Below, in pieces: positions 47,232 through 55,165 of a stretch of 64,000 nucleotides of DNA. Position 1 is the first letter of the stretch; each line of letters starts with the position of its first letter. The notes under the pieces are model-generated. The model was not told the DNA's origin. It did not search any database and saw only the letters and a program-made list of their open reading frames with translations. The position numbers were made by a program, and so were the translations under genes. The DNA is from Sphingomonas_R sp036387535 (GTDB lineage Bacteria; Pseudomonadota; Alphaproteobacteria; Sphingomonadales; Sphingomonadaceae), in the NCBI RefSeq assembly GCF_036387535.1, contig NZ_DASVTO010000018.1, positions 1 through 64,000 on the forward strand, read 5' to 3'.

Positions 47232-48128
47232 TCATTTGCCGGCCGGTGCGGCTGCACCCTTCGGGGCGGCCGGCGGTGCGAAGCCGGGCTGGTAGTCGAT
47301 CTTGGCACTCTGGCGCAGGCTGCGGATCTGGTTCTCCACCATCGTGCGCCCCGCCTGCTGCGCCAATGCGGCCTTGGCGGCGGTCATCTGCCGGTCCTCC
47401 GGCACCGGCGCATTGCGGATGTCGCTGATCACGTTGGACATCAACATGCCATCGCTGATTGCCACGATCGGCTCGCCCGCCGGCAGCTTCACCAGCTGAT
47501 TATATTGCGCCTGGCTCATCTGCATCGAATCGAGGGTCGCCTGCCCGCGCTCCACCGGGTGACGCTGCGACTGCAGAAAGGCCGCGACGGCATCGTTGGT
47601 CTTCAACGGCTGCAACTGCGCCGGGCTGATCCCGGACGCGGTGCTGCGGATCTGATCGACCACGAACACCTTGCGTTCCCCGAACATCTGAGGATTGGCG
47701 GCGATGAACGCCTGCACCTCGCCCTCACTCGGTACGTCCAGCTTCGATCCCCAGCGCTGGATCAGCTGCTGCACCATCAACACCTCGCCCGCGCGCTGGA
47801 CCGCGGCCAGATATTCCGGCGTCTTGTCGATGCCTTCCTTCTTCGCCTGCGCGACCAGCAGCTTGCGATTGACGACCTGTTGCACCAACGCCGGCTGCAG
47901 CTTCTTCAGATTATCCTCGGACGGCGTCGCGCCGTTGCCGCTGGCTTGCAATTCCGTCACCAGATCGCGCCGGGTGATGTCGTCGCCGTCGACATTCGCC
48001 ACCACCTGGCCGCTCGGTGTCTTGCTCCCGCATCCCGACAGCCCGACCACGGCAACCGCCAGCATCAGTCCCGCACGGCGCGCCGTGCGCCTACCCCCGA
48101 TCATCCGCAAAATCATCTTCCTCTTCAT
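47232..48128 (-). CDS. epsD: EpsD-like peptidyl-prolyl isomerase lipoprotein
   Basis: 298 residues. An N-terminal basic segment, a hydrophobic stretch and LSGCGSK (lipobox) mark it as a lipoprotein. A SurA/PpiC-type chaperone region follows (VANVDGDDITRRDLVTEL, LVQQVVNRKLLVAQAKKEGI), then a degenerate isomerase domain and a Pro/Ala tail. EpsD proteins accompany exosortase-linked polysaccharide loci. It begins 43 bases after the EpsI stop and completes the xrtV-epsI-epsD operon. Confidence 0.8.
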   Translation of the reverse strand: MKRKMILRMIGGRRTARRAGLMLAVAVVGLSGCGSKTPSGQVVANVDGDDITRRDLVTELQASGNGATPSEDNLKKLQPALVQQVVNRKLLVAQAKKEGIDKTPEYLAAVQRAGEVLMVQQLIQRWGSKLDVPSEGEVQAFIAANPQMFGERKVFVVDQIRSTASGISPAQLQPLKTNDAVAAFLQSQRHPVERGQATLDSMQMSQAQYNQLVKLPAGEPIVAISDGMLMSNVISDIRNAPVPEDRQMTAAKAALAQQAGRTMVENQIRSLRQSAKIDYQPGFAPPAAPKGAAAPAGK

Positions 48129-48171
48129 TGGTGGCGCCCGTCATATCCCGGCCGGGTCCGATTGGAACTGT

Positions 48172-48873
48172 TCAGGCTTGCCCCAGCAACAGCCGGCGCC
48201 CATCCCGGCCCAGGCTGGCCAGAAGCGCGGTGTTGAAAGTGGCGACCGGCGCCAGCGACTCGGTGCGCGACGGTGACAGGACGGACACCCGGACCAGCAC
48301 GCCGTCGGGCATCCCGCCGCGGACATTGGCGTTGAAGATCGCCAGCTTTTCCGTCCACTGATCCTTCGGGAACGTGTTCCCGATCCGGGTCCAGTAATAG
48401 ACCTGCTCGCTGCGGTCGCCGCGCTCTACGCTCAGATAGGTTGCCTCGGCACCCGGAACCCCGGTCAGCGGCTCATAGCCGGTTTCGCGGATGGCATAGC
48501 CCGCCGCAGGATAGCAGACCTCGGGCCGATGCACCTGCAACCCCGCATCCTGCGCGCTGCCATAGGCGATCAGCAGCATGATGCCGGGACCGGTCGGGCC
48601 CGCCGAATAGACCCGCGTCAGTACCGCGTCATAGATGCGCTCGCTCAGTTCGTCCTGCGGCGGCACCACCAGCCCGCTCGCGGTGACATAGCGATAGGGG
48701 CCGATCTGGTTGGGGATCGCGCGCTCCAGCAAACCTTCCGGCGGCGCGGCCAGCAACCGCTTGGGGCTCAGCGCGGTCGCCGCCGCAGCGGCGGCCAGGA
48801 TGGTGCCACCAACCAGAAATTGCCGGCGATCGGACACCGGCGCCATTGTCCGGGTCGACATCGCGTCACTCAT
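48172..48873 (-). CDS. epsI: Exosortase-associated protein EpsI, V-type
   Basis: 233 residues. The N-terminus has a twin-arginine-like DRRQFLVGGTILAAAAAA signal, followed by the EpsI domain with VHRPEVCYPAAGY (the conserved Cys region) and VYYWTRIGNTFPKDQW. Its ATG overlaps the exosortase stop by ATGA. EpsI is always found next to exosortases; its biochemical role is not established, but the tight coupling argues for joint action on PEP-CTERM substrates. Confidence 0.85.
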   Translation of the reverse strand: MSDAMSTRTMAPVSDRRQFLVGGTILAAAAAATALSPKRLLAAPPEGLLERAIPNQIGPYRYVTASGLVVPPQDELSERIYDAVLTRVYSAGPTGPGIMLLIAYGSAQDAGLQVHRPEVCYPAAGYAIRETGYEPLTGVPGAEATYLSVERGDRSEQVYYWTRIGNTFPKDQWTEKLAIFNANVRGGMPDGVLVRVSVLSPSRTESLAPVATFNTALLASLGRDGRRLLLGQA

Positions 48874-49775
48874 GCCACGGTCCTCCGCGCCAGCCGGCGC
48901 CGGACCGGCGACAGCAGGTGATCGACGCCCATCAGCGTGAACAAGGCGATGAAGAACATCATCAGTCCGGCCGCTTCATGCAGCATGCCCTGCGCCACCG
49001 CATCGCCGAAATAATGCGTCATCAGCATCAGGATGATGACCCGTGCCAGATTGGTCAGGATGGCGATCGGCAGCACCAGCACCGCCAGCAGCAAGGCATA
49101 GCGCCAATCGGCCCGGTGCCGAAGGAAGATGTAGAACAGCCCGATCGCGAGCAGGCTCATGATCGAGTTCATGCCCGAACAGGCCTCCGCCACCAGCAAT
49201 TCATATTGATCGATGAAAATGGTGGTTCCACTGCTCGCCACCTGAAAACCCAGCAGGCCCATCACTTCGACCGCCGTGGCGGATATGGCCAGCTTCAGCA
49301 GGCGCGTTGCCGGCGCGATCACCGAATAGGGCGGCGGCGTCAGGAACAGCAGATACAGAATCGGGAACCACAAGGCGCGCAATTTGGCCATGCCGACATA
49401 GGCATGCAGTGCCGCGATCAGCACCACGCTGACACCCAGCCATTCCAGCCACAGGATTCCCGCCACGCGGCCGAGCAGATAGCCGAGCGCGGCAATAACG
49501 ATCGGAACCAGCGCCCGGATCGGCCCGGGCCGGCGTGCGGGCACACGCGACGCCGCAACCTCGTTCCACAGCAACCACAATCCGGTCGCCAGGATGATGG
49601 GCCCCTGCGCGCCCTGTTCCGTCGTCCAGACTTGCCGGCCCAGCTTCGCCAGGCTGGGGATGGCGAGGATCGCCGCCGCGATGCCGACGAACCAGTAGGT
49701 CCGGAGCACCGCGATCACGCCGCCCAGCATCGGTGCGGTCCGGTTCGCCGGCTCCCAGTTTCTTGCGTCCGTCAT
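48870..49775 (-). CDS. xrtV: Exosortase V
   Basis: 301 residues with about eight membrane helices. The catalytic triad is readable: Cys in LLVAEACSGMNSIMSLLAIG, Arg in LTNLARVIIL and His in GMLHEAAGLMMF. Exosortases cut PEP-CTERM signals and sort the protein to the surface; this family is paired with EpsI. The start at 49775 is the first of the operon xrtV-epsI-epsD. Likely substrates in this window are the proteins at 7755-8378 and 13584-14132. Confidence 0.9.
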   Translation of the reverse strand: MTDARNWEPANRTAPMLGGVIAVLRTYWFVGIAAAILAIPSLAKLGRQVWTTEQGAQGPIILATGLWLLWNEVAASRVPARRPGPIRALVPIVIAALGYLLGRVAGILWLEWLGVSVVLIAALHAYVGMAKLRALWFPILYLLFLTPPPYSVIAPATRLLKLAISATAVEVMGLLGFQVASSGTTIFIDQYELLVAEACSGMNSIMSLLAIGLFYIFLRHRADWRYALLLAVLVLPIAILTNLARVIILMLMTHYFGDAVAQGMLHEAAGLMMFFIALFTLMGVDHLLSPVRRRLARRTVA

Positions 49776-50237
49776 CCCGCGGCATTACCGCGAAATCCTT
49801 ACACTTCCTAGCGCAAGATGATGGAACCGATGTCTCCTTTGTCTCTTCCACCCCCCGCTAATATGGGTGCGCAACAACAGATGCTGCGGCAGTAGACGAC
49901 GGAACGTGGCCGGACGGGATCGGTCCTCGGCCAACGGTGTGTTAATCTTCGTTCGATAAGGCCTTTTTTTGGGCAGAGGATATGCTGACAGTATGTCAAC
50001 GGAGCCCCGGAATGTCACGGATCGAACCGACGCGCGTATCGGCTGGCCGGATTTTAAGGTTGAGACGCCGCCAAACTGGCTGGATATGGCGCGGCGTTTC
50101 TGATTCCGCTTTGGAATCCGGTGTGGGTCGGATTAACGCCGCTTCCACGATCTTGGGTAAACCGCTCATTGGGGGGATCGTGATCGTGGCGGCAGGATCG
50201 GCCGAACAGGTCGTCATTCCGGCCGTATTCGGTCGCA
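49776..50237. other. Divergent promoter region between xrtV and the ExoY-like gene
   Basis: No credible gene. It must hold promoters for xrtV (leftward) and the sugar transferase gene (rightward). A T7 run lies at 49964-49970 and a set of nested inverted repeats at 50091-50142 is listed separately. I could not assign a -35/-10 pair. Confidence 0.5.
50091..50142 (+). promoter_or_regulatory. Nested inverted repeats in the leader of the ExoY-like gene
   Basis: GCGGCGTT (50091-50098) pairs perfectly with AACGCCGC (50135-50142). Inside, GATTCC (50102-50107) pairs with GGAATC (50113-50118), or AATCCG (50115-50120) pairs with CGGATT (50129-50134). The two inner stems share bases and exclude each other. 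It lies about 95 bases before the start codon and could be a leader RNA switch or a protein-binding site. Confidence 0.4.
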
Positions 50238-50969
50238 ATGAGTGCCAAGATACTGTTTTCAGGGTTTGAAATGGGGTCGCCGATGCGGAATGTCACGACG
50301 GTAGGCGAGGATACCGATCCGTTCCTGTTCGTCGATATTCCGCCGCATCCCCGGTCCGCGTCTCGAATCGCCACGCGTGCGCTCGATATCGTCGTGGCCC
50401 TTCTGTCGATCCTGTTCCTGCTGCCGCTGCTGATCCTGGTGTCGATCGCGGTGTTCGTCTCGGATCCGGGTCCGGTGCTGTTCAAGCAATCACGCCTCGG
50501 CCATCGCGGCCGCTATTTTCCCTGCTACAAATTCCGGACGATGGTGCGCGACGCGGATGCGCGGCTGACCGAGTTGCTGCTGACCGACCCGGAAGCGCGC
50601 GCGCAGTGGGACCGTGACCACAAGTTGAAGGACGATCCCCGCATCATCGGCATCGGCCGATTCCTGCGCAAGAGCAGCATCGACGAATTGCCGCAGTTCT
50701 TCAATGTTCTGAAAGGGGAGATGAGCCTGGTGGGTCCGCGCCCCATCGTGGAGAAGGAAAAGGCCCGCTACGGTCGCTACATCACGCATTATTGCAGTGT
50801 GAAGCCCGGGATCACCGGGCTCTGGCAGATCAGCGGGCGGAACGACACGACCTATCGCCGCCGCGTCGCCCTTGACGTGGCCTACAGCCGATCCAAGTCC
50901 CTGAAGCTCGACATTCGCATTCTGCTGAACACCATACCCAGTGTCTTGCTGGCCAAGGGTTCCTACTGA
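50238..50969 (+). CDS. Undecaprenyl-phosphate sugar transferase (ExoY/WcaJ C-terminal type)
   Basis: 243 residues. One N-terminal membrane helix (ALDIVVALLSILFLLPLLIL) precedes the polyprenyl glycosylphosphotransferase core: FKQSRLGHRGRYFPCYKFRT, SSIDELPQFFNVLKGEMSLV, VGPRPIVEKEKARY and KPGITGLWQISGRND. The short single-helix form matches ExoY rather than the long WcaJ. It loads the first sugar phosphate onto undecaprenyl phosphate and so starts the repeat unit. ATGs at 50271 and 50283 are alternative starts with better ribosome-site spacing. Confidence 0.9.
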   Translation: MSAKILFSGFEMGSPMRNVTTVGEDTDPFLFVDIPPHPRSASRIATRALDIVVALLSILFLLPLLILVSIAVFVSDPGPVLFKQSRLGHRGRYFPCYKFRTMVRDADARLTELLLTDPEARAQWDRDHKLKDDPRIIGIGRFLRKSSIDELPQFFNVLKGEMSLVGPRPIVEKEKARYGRYITHYCSVKPGITGLWQISGRNDTTYRRRVALDVAYSRSKSLKLDIRILLNTIPSVLLAKGSY

Positions 50970-50988
50970 CGCAGGCGCCCGCTGGTCG

Positions 50989-51186
50989 TCAGGCGACGAC
51001 CGCCAGGATCACCATCCACAGCATCAGGCTTACGATACCGATGATCAGCAGGCTCATGCCCGCGGTCAAGCGGGATGGCCGGTTATGGCCGATGCCCGGC
51101 GTCTTGCTGCGCAGCGAAACCAGGCGAAACCGCCCCGTCGCTTGATGGTTGATGATCTGCGGACGCAGAACGTACCGAACGGACAT
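50989..51186 (-). CDS. Small single-helix membrane protein
   Basis: 65 residues. A basic cytoplasmic part (RFRLVSLRSKTPGIGHNRPS) is followed by one hydrophobic helix at the C-terminus (LLIIGIVSLMLWMVILAVVA). ATG 51186 has AGGAG five bases upstream, which makes this start convincing over longer frames. It is convergent with the ExoY-like gene, about 19 bases apart. Function unknown. Confidence 0.65.
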   Translation of the reverse strand: MSVRYVLRPQIINHQATGRFRLVSLRSKTPGIGHNRPSRLTAGMSLLIIGIVSLMLWMVILAVVA

Positions 51187-51433
51187 ATCTTCTCCTGTCT
51201 GAGGGCCGTTAAGGCCTCCCGCAATCAACGGCCGGGTGGCGATTTTTCTCCATCCGTCCCGAAATAGAACGGCGTTGGCACGATTGGGAGTGCGCCACGG
51301 ATCGTGGACAGCCTGTTCCCCGCGCAAAACCGACAGGGCTGATCCTGAAGCTGCACACAGCGTGCGCCGGCGAATGCGGCTTTTTCCTTTCGATCGTAGC
51401 GCCACAGCCAAAAGCGTCTTGACTCGATCGTTT

Positions 51434-51447
51434 TAAGATATATCTTA
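51434..51447 (+). promoter_or_regulatory. Candidate PadR operator (perfect 14-base palindrome)
   Basis: TAAGATATATCTTA is a perfect palindrome 29 bases upstream of the PadR-family start codon. It stands out as AT-only-like sequence in a GC-rich region and is a good candidate autoregulatory site, possibly overlapping the -10 region. Confidence 0.6.
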
Positions 51448-51476
51448 GCGGCATCAAGACACAACGGAATGCAATC

Positions 51477-52058
51477 ATGATCTCCATGAATCGAACATCT
51501 CACCCCCGCCGTGGTCGTTTCGGCGACGATGGCTTTGGCGGCTCCGACGCTTTCGCCGGTGGCGGGCATCGCGGCCGCGGTGGTCGCGGCGGTGGAAGAC
51601 CACGGGTCTTCGACTCCGGCGAAATGCGGCTCGTGCTGTTGGCGCTGATCACCGAACAACCCCGCCACGGCTATGACCTGATCCGCGCCATCGAGGCACG
51701 CACCGGCGGCGCATACGCACCCAGCCCGGGCGTCGTCTATCCGACGCTCACCCTGCTGCTCGACGCCGGCCTTGCCGAAGAACGCGAAGCCGCGGGCACG
51801 CGGAAGCTGGTCGCGATCACCGATCAGGGCCGTGCCCTGCTGGTCGAACGCGAGGCGGACGTCCGGGTCGCGCTCGCCCGGCTCGATACATTAGCGACGA
51901 TCACGGAGAAAACCGACGCCGCCCCCATCCGCCGCGCCATGCAGAATCTCAAGCTCGCACTCCACAATCGCCTGACGGACGAAGGCGCGGACAAGGCGAC
52001 GTTGCTCGATGTCGCCGCGCTGATCGACGAGGCCGCAAGCAAGATCGAACGGCTGTAG
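51477..52058 (+). CDS. PadR family transcriptional regulator (YqjI/NfeR-like)
   Basis: 193 residues. The N-terminal 45 residues are Gly/Arg-rich with GGGHRGRGGRGGGRPR. The PadR winged helix follows: EMRLVLLALITEQPRHGYDL, APSPGVVYPTLTLL and RKLVAITDQGRALL, and then a helical C-terminal dimer region. The sequence is close to my recollection of E. coli YqjI, a metal-responsive repressor of the ferric reductase gene yqjH, and the next gene here is a YqjH-type protein. The Cys/His-rich N-terminus of YqjI is nearly absent here. Confidence 0.85.
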   Translation: MISMNRTSHPRRGRFGDDGFGGSDAFAGGGHRGRGGRGGGRPRVFDSGEMRLVLLALITEQPRHGYDLIRAIEARTGGAYAPSPGVVYPTLTLLLDAGLAEEREAAGTRKLVAITDQGRALLVEREADVRVALARLDTLATITEKTDAAPIRRAMQNLKLALHNRLTDEGADKATLLDVAALIDEAASKIERL

Positions 52059-52099
52059 GCCATCCCAACACGGTTCACCGACACACCCAGGAGCCCTGC

Positions 52100-52879
52100 A
52101 TGACTCTCCACGAAATCCGCCGCGTCCGTCACGAACTGCGCCGGCGCACGCTCACCGTCACCGGGGTGACGCCGCTCACCCCGAAAATGCTCCGCATCCA
52201 TCTGACCGGCGATCTCACCGGTTTCGACAGCGCGGGGTTCGATGATCACGTCAAGCTGCTGCTCGGCACGCCCGGCGCCGGTCCGGGGGAACCCGGTGCC
52301 CCCGGCGAGGGGCCGCGGCCGCCGATGCGGGATTACACCCCCCGCCTGTTCGACGTCGCGGCCGGCACGCTGGCGATCGATTTTGCGCTGCACGATGCCG
52401 GCCCCGCCACCGCCTGGGCGATGAACGCGGCCCCCGGCGATCGGATCGGGATCGGCGGCCCGCGCGGATCCGCGATCGTCCCGGACGATTTTGACTGGTA
52501 TCTCATGGTGGGCGACGAAACCGCGCTGCCCGCCATCGGCCGCCGCCTATCCGAACTGCGCGCCGACGTCCCGGTGACGGTCATCGCCGCCGTAACCGGC
52601 CCGGACGAGGAGCAATCCTTCGAAACCCGCGCGAATCTGACCATGATCTGGGTGCATCGCGGCGAGGACCGGTCGAACGACCCCGCCCCGGTGTTGGCCG
52701 CCATCGCCGACGTTCCGTTCCCGCCCGGCGACGGCTTCGTCTGGATCGCCGCGGAAGCCAGCGTCGCCCGCGCCGCCCGCGCCCTCATCGTGGACACCCG
52801 CGGCCATCCGCTCGCCTGGACCAAGGCGTCCGGCTATTGGCAACATGGGCAGGCAGACGTCAGCGACAAGCTGATGTGA
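52100..52879 (+). CDS. Siderophore-interacting protein (YqjH/ViuB-like ferric reductase)
   Basis: 259 residues. The FAD-binding half has MLRIHLTGDLTGFDSAG and PMRDYTPRLFD (the RxYT flavin motif). The NAD(P)H-binding half has YLMVGDETALPAIGRRLSEL and a C-terminal GYWQHGQAD. It would reduce iron bound to siderophores in the cytoplasm. An insertion rich in Gly and Pro (about 54-74) is longer than usual. It follows the PadR gene after 41 bases on the same strand, which suggests one transcript under PadR control. Confidence 0.87.
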   Translation: MTLHEIRRVRHELRRRTLTVTGVTPLTPKMLRIHLTGDLTGFDSAGFDDHVKLLLGTPGAGPGEPGAPGEGPRPPMRDYTPRLFDVAAGTLAIDFALHDAGPATAWAMNAAPGDRIGIGGPRGSAIVPDDFDWYLMVGDETALPAIGRRLSELRADVPVTVIAAVTGPDEEQSFETRANLTMIWVHRGEDRSNDPAPVLAAIADVPFPPGDGFVWIAAEASVARAARALIVDTRGHPLAWTKASGYWQHGQADVSDKLM

Positions 52880-52904
52880 TCACCACCGGATCGGGACGGC
52901 CCGC

Positions 52905-53573
52905 CTATCCGCGATCGTCGCGGACCGGAACGATCTTGATCTCGACGCGGCGGTTCTGCGCCCGGCCATCCGGCGTATCGTTCGACGCGACCGGCTGGGC
53001 GGCGCCGAACCCCTGCGTCGCCAGGCGCGCCGCCTGAACACCCCGCGTCGTCAGATAGTCCGCGACCGACTGCGCGCGGTTACGCGACAGCGGCAGGTTG
53101 ATGGCATCGTTGCCGGTGGAATCCGTATGGCCGTAGATATCCACCAACGTCTGGTCATATTCCGACAGCGTCGCGGCCACCTTGTCGAGCGTGGCGCGGA
53201 ACTGTGGCTGGATCGCATAGCTATTCGTATCGAACGTGATGCCGGACGGAATGTTGAGCAACAGTTCATCGCCTTCGCGACGCACCTCGACCCCGGTCCC
53301 GGCGGTCTGCTGGCGCAGTCGCTGTTCCTGCCGATCCATATAGCCGCCGACCGCGCCGCCGGCGATCGCACCGATCCCCGCGCCCAGGATCTTTTCGGTC
53401 CGGTCCCGTCGGCCGCCCAGCACGTCGCCTGCCAACAACCCGCCCAGCCCGCCCAGACCCGCGCCGATCGCGGCCTTGGATACCGTGCGCTGCCCGGTTT
53501 CCGGGTCGGTGACACAGGCGGTCGTGGTGGTCAGCACCAGCATGGCGGCGGCAATGATCTTGATATGGCGCAT
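52905..53573 (-). CDS. OmpA-family lipoprotein (YiaD-like)
   Basis: 222 residues. The lipoprotein signal ends TTTTAC. A glycine-zipper segment (IGAGLGGLGGLLAGD and IGAIAGGAVGGYM) comes before the OmpA-like peptidoglycan-binding domain from about residue 105, with DIYGHTDSTGNDAINLPLSR and the C-terminal RAQNRRVEIKIVP. It is probably anchored in the outer membrane and binds peptidoglycan. It is convergent with the siderophore-interacting gene and divergent from the transporter at 53708. Confidence 0.87.
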   Translation of the reverse strand: MRHIKIIAAAMLVLTTTTACVTDPETGQRTVSKAAIGAGLGGLGGLLAGDVLGGRRDRTEKILGAGIGAIAGGAVGGYMDRQEQRLRQQTAGTGVEVRREGDELLLNIPSGITFDTNSYAIQPQFRATLDKVAATLSEYDQTLVDIYGHTDSTGNDAINLPLSRNRAQSVADYLTTRGVQAARLATQGFGAAQPVASNDTPDGRAQNRRVEIKIVPVRDDRG

Positions 53574-53707
53574 GGAACGGGCTCCCCTGATGAACGAAAT
53601 CTGCCGGCGAACCGGTGTCTGCGTGGATGTTCCACCAATGCAGGTGAACGCGGGCTGATCGGGTTGTTGTCGGATCGACAGCTTTCGTTCAAAGACGGGC
53701 TGCGCCC

Positions 53708-55012
53708 ATGACCGACGCCCTTGCCCCCTTCCCGTGGATCGACCTCGCGATCATCCTGGCGTTGATCGCGCTCAACGGCCTGTTCGCCATGTCCGAACTC
53801 GCGATCGTCTCCGCGCGCAAGCCGCGGCTGGAAGCAATGGCGCGCAGCGGCCGGCGCGGCGCCCGCACCGCGCTGACGCTGGCCGGCGACCCCGGGCGTT
53901 TCCTGTCGACGGTGCAGATCGGGATCACCCTGATCGGGATCGTCGCGGGCGCCTATTCCGGGTCCAGCCTTGGTGGGCCGGTCGGCGCACGGCTCGCGAT
54001 GATCGGGATCCCGGCCAGTTGGGGTTTCGGCTTCGTCATCGCGCTCACGACCTATGTCTCGCTGATCATCGGCGAACTGGTGCCGAAACAATTTGCCTTG
54101 CGCGCGCCGGAATCGATCGCGGTGGTCATGGCGCCGGTCATGCGCGGCATGGCCTATGGCACCGCGCCGTTCGTGTGGCTGCTGGACGGCACCAGCCTCC
54201 TGATCTTCAAGCTGCTGCGGCTCGATCGCGAATCCGAAAATCATGTCACGGCGGAGGAACTCCACATGATCGTGGCCGAAGCCTCCAACGCCGGCGTGAT
54301 CGAGGAGAGCGAGCGCGCGATCATCAGCGGGGTCGTGCGCCTGGCCGACCGCCCGGTGCGCGAGGTGATGACCCCGCGGATCGACGTCGCATGGATTGAT
54401 CTGGATGCGGAACCGGAAACATTGGCGATGCGGTTGGCACAGATGCCGCACAGCCGGATTCCCGTCGCCAGCGGCTCGGTGGATGAAATCATCGGGATCG
54501 TCGAGGCGCGCGATCTCGTCGCGGCGCTCATCGCGGGTGAGACCATCGATCTTCGCGCGCTGATCCGCGATGCGCCGGTGGTGACCGACCGGATGGATGC
54601 CATGGACGTGCTGGGCGTGCTGCGCGAAGCGGAGGTGCCGGTCGCGCTGGTCCATGATGAATATGGACATTTCGAAGGGCTGGTGACCCCCGCCGATCTG
54701 CTGGCGGCGATCGTCGGTGCCTTCGCGTCGGACCGCGACGACGACAGCGACCCGCCGATCCACGAACGCGAGGATGGCAGTTTCCTGCTGTCCGGCTCCT
54801 GCGCGGCCGATACGATGGCCGATCGGCTGGGTTTTTCCCTGCCGGAGGATCGCGACTATGCGACGGTCGCGGGTTATGCGCTGTCCGTGCTGCGCCATCT
54901 GCCGAAGGTCGGCGAAACCTTCCGCGATCGCGACTGGCGGTTCGAGATCGTGGATATCGACGGGCGCAAGATCGACAAGGTGCTGGCTACCCGCGCAACC
55001 ACAAGATCCTGA
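53708..55012 (+). CDS. CNNM/CorC-type transporter (hemolysin family)
   Basis: 434 residues. The DUF21/CNNM membrane domain (about 1-195) has LALIALNGLFAMSELAIVSA and IIGELVPKQFALR. Two CBS domains follow (about 215-335; VMTPRIDVAWIDL and ALVHDEYGHFEGLVTPADLL), and a CorC_HlyC domain ends the protein from about 345. Members are linked to Mg2+ or other divalent cation transport. It stands alone between an OmpA-like gene and the GH2 gene. Confidence 0.88.
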   Translation: MTDALAPFPWIDLAIILALIALNGLFAMSELAIVSARKPRLEAMARSGRRGARTALTLAGDPGRFLSTVQIGITLIGIVAGAYSGSSLGGPVGARLAMIGIPASWGFGFVIALTTYVSLIIGELVPKQFALRAPESIAVVMAPVMRGMAYGTAPFVWLLDGTSLLIFKLLRLDRESENHVTAEELHMIVAEASNAGVIEESERAIISGVVRLADRPVREVMTPRIDVAWIDLDAEPETLAMRLAQMPHSRIPVASGSVDEIIGIVEARDLVAALIAGETIDLRALIRDAPVVTDRMDAMDVLGVLREAEVPVALVHDEYGHFEGLVTPADLLAAIVGAFASDRDDDSDPPIHEREDGSFLLSGSCAADTMADRLGFSLPEDRDYATVAGYALSVLRHLPKVGETFRDRDWRFEIVDIDGRKIDKVLATRATTRS

Positions 55013-55165
55013 GCGGATCGACCGGGGGCGATCACAACCCCACTGCCCGCCGTCCGCATCAGGCATGCGATCGGTGATCAACGGCACCGACGGTGATGTT
55101 TTCAAGCTACCAAAGAAATACCAATTCAAATCGACAGCCGCGTCGACTCGTGCCACATCTCGGGC

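Noticed and set aside
49955..49980. T7 run at 49964-49970 as a terminator
   Set aside because: No stable stem precedes it on the plus strand, and no gene ends upstream of it in that direction.
50984..51001. Seven-base hairpin as a terminator of the ExoY-like gene
   Set aside because: It overlaps the end of the convergent small gene, the stem is short and there is no U-run.
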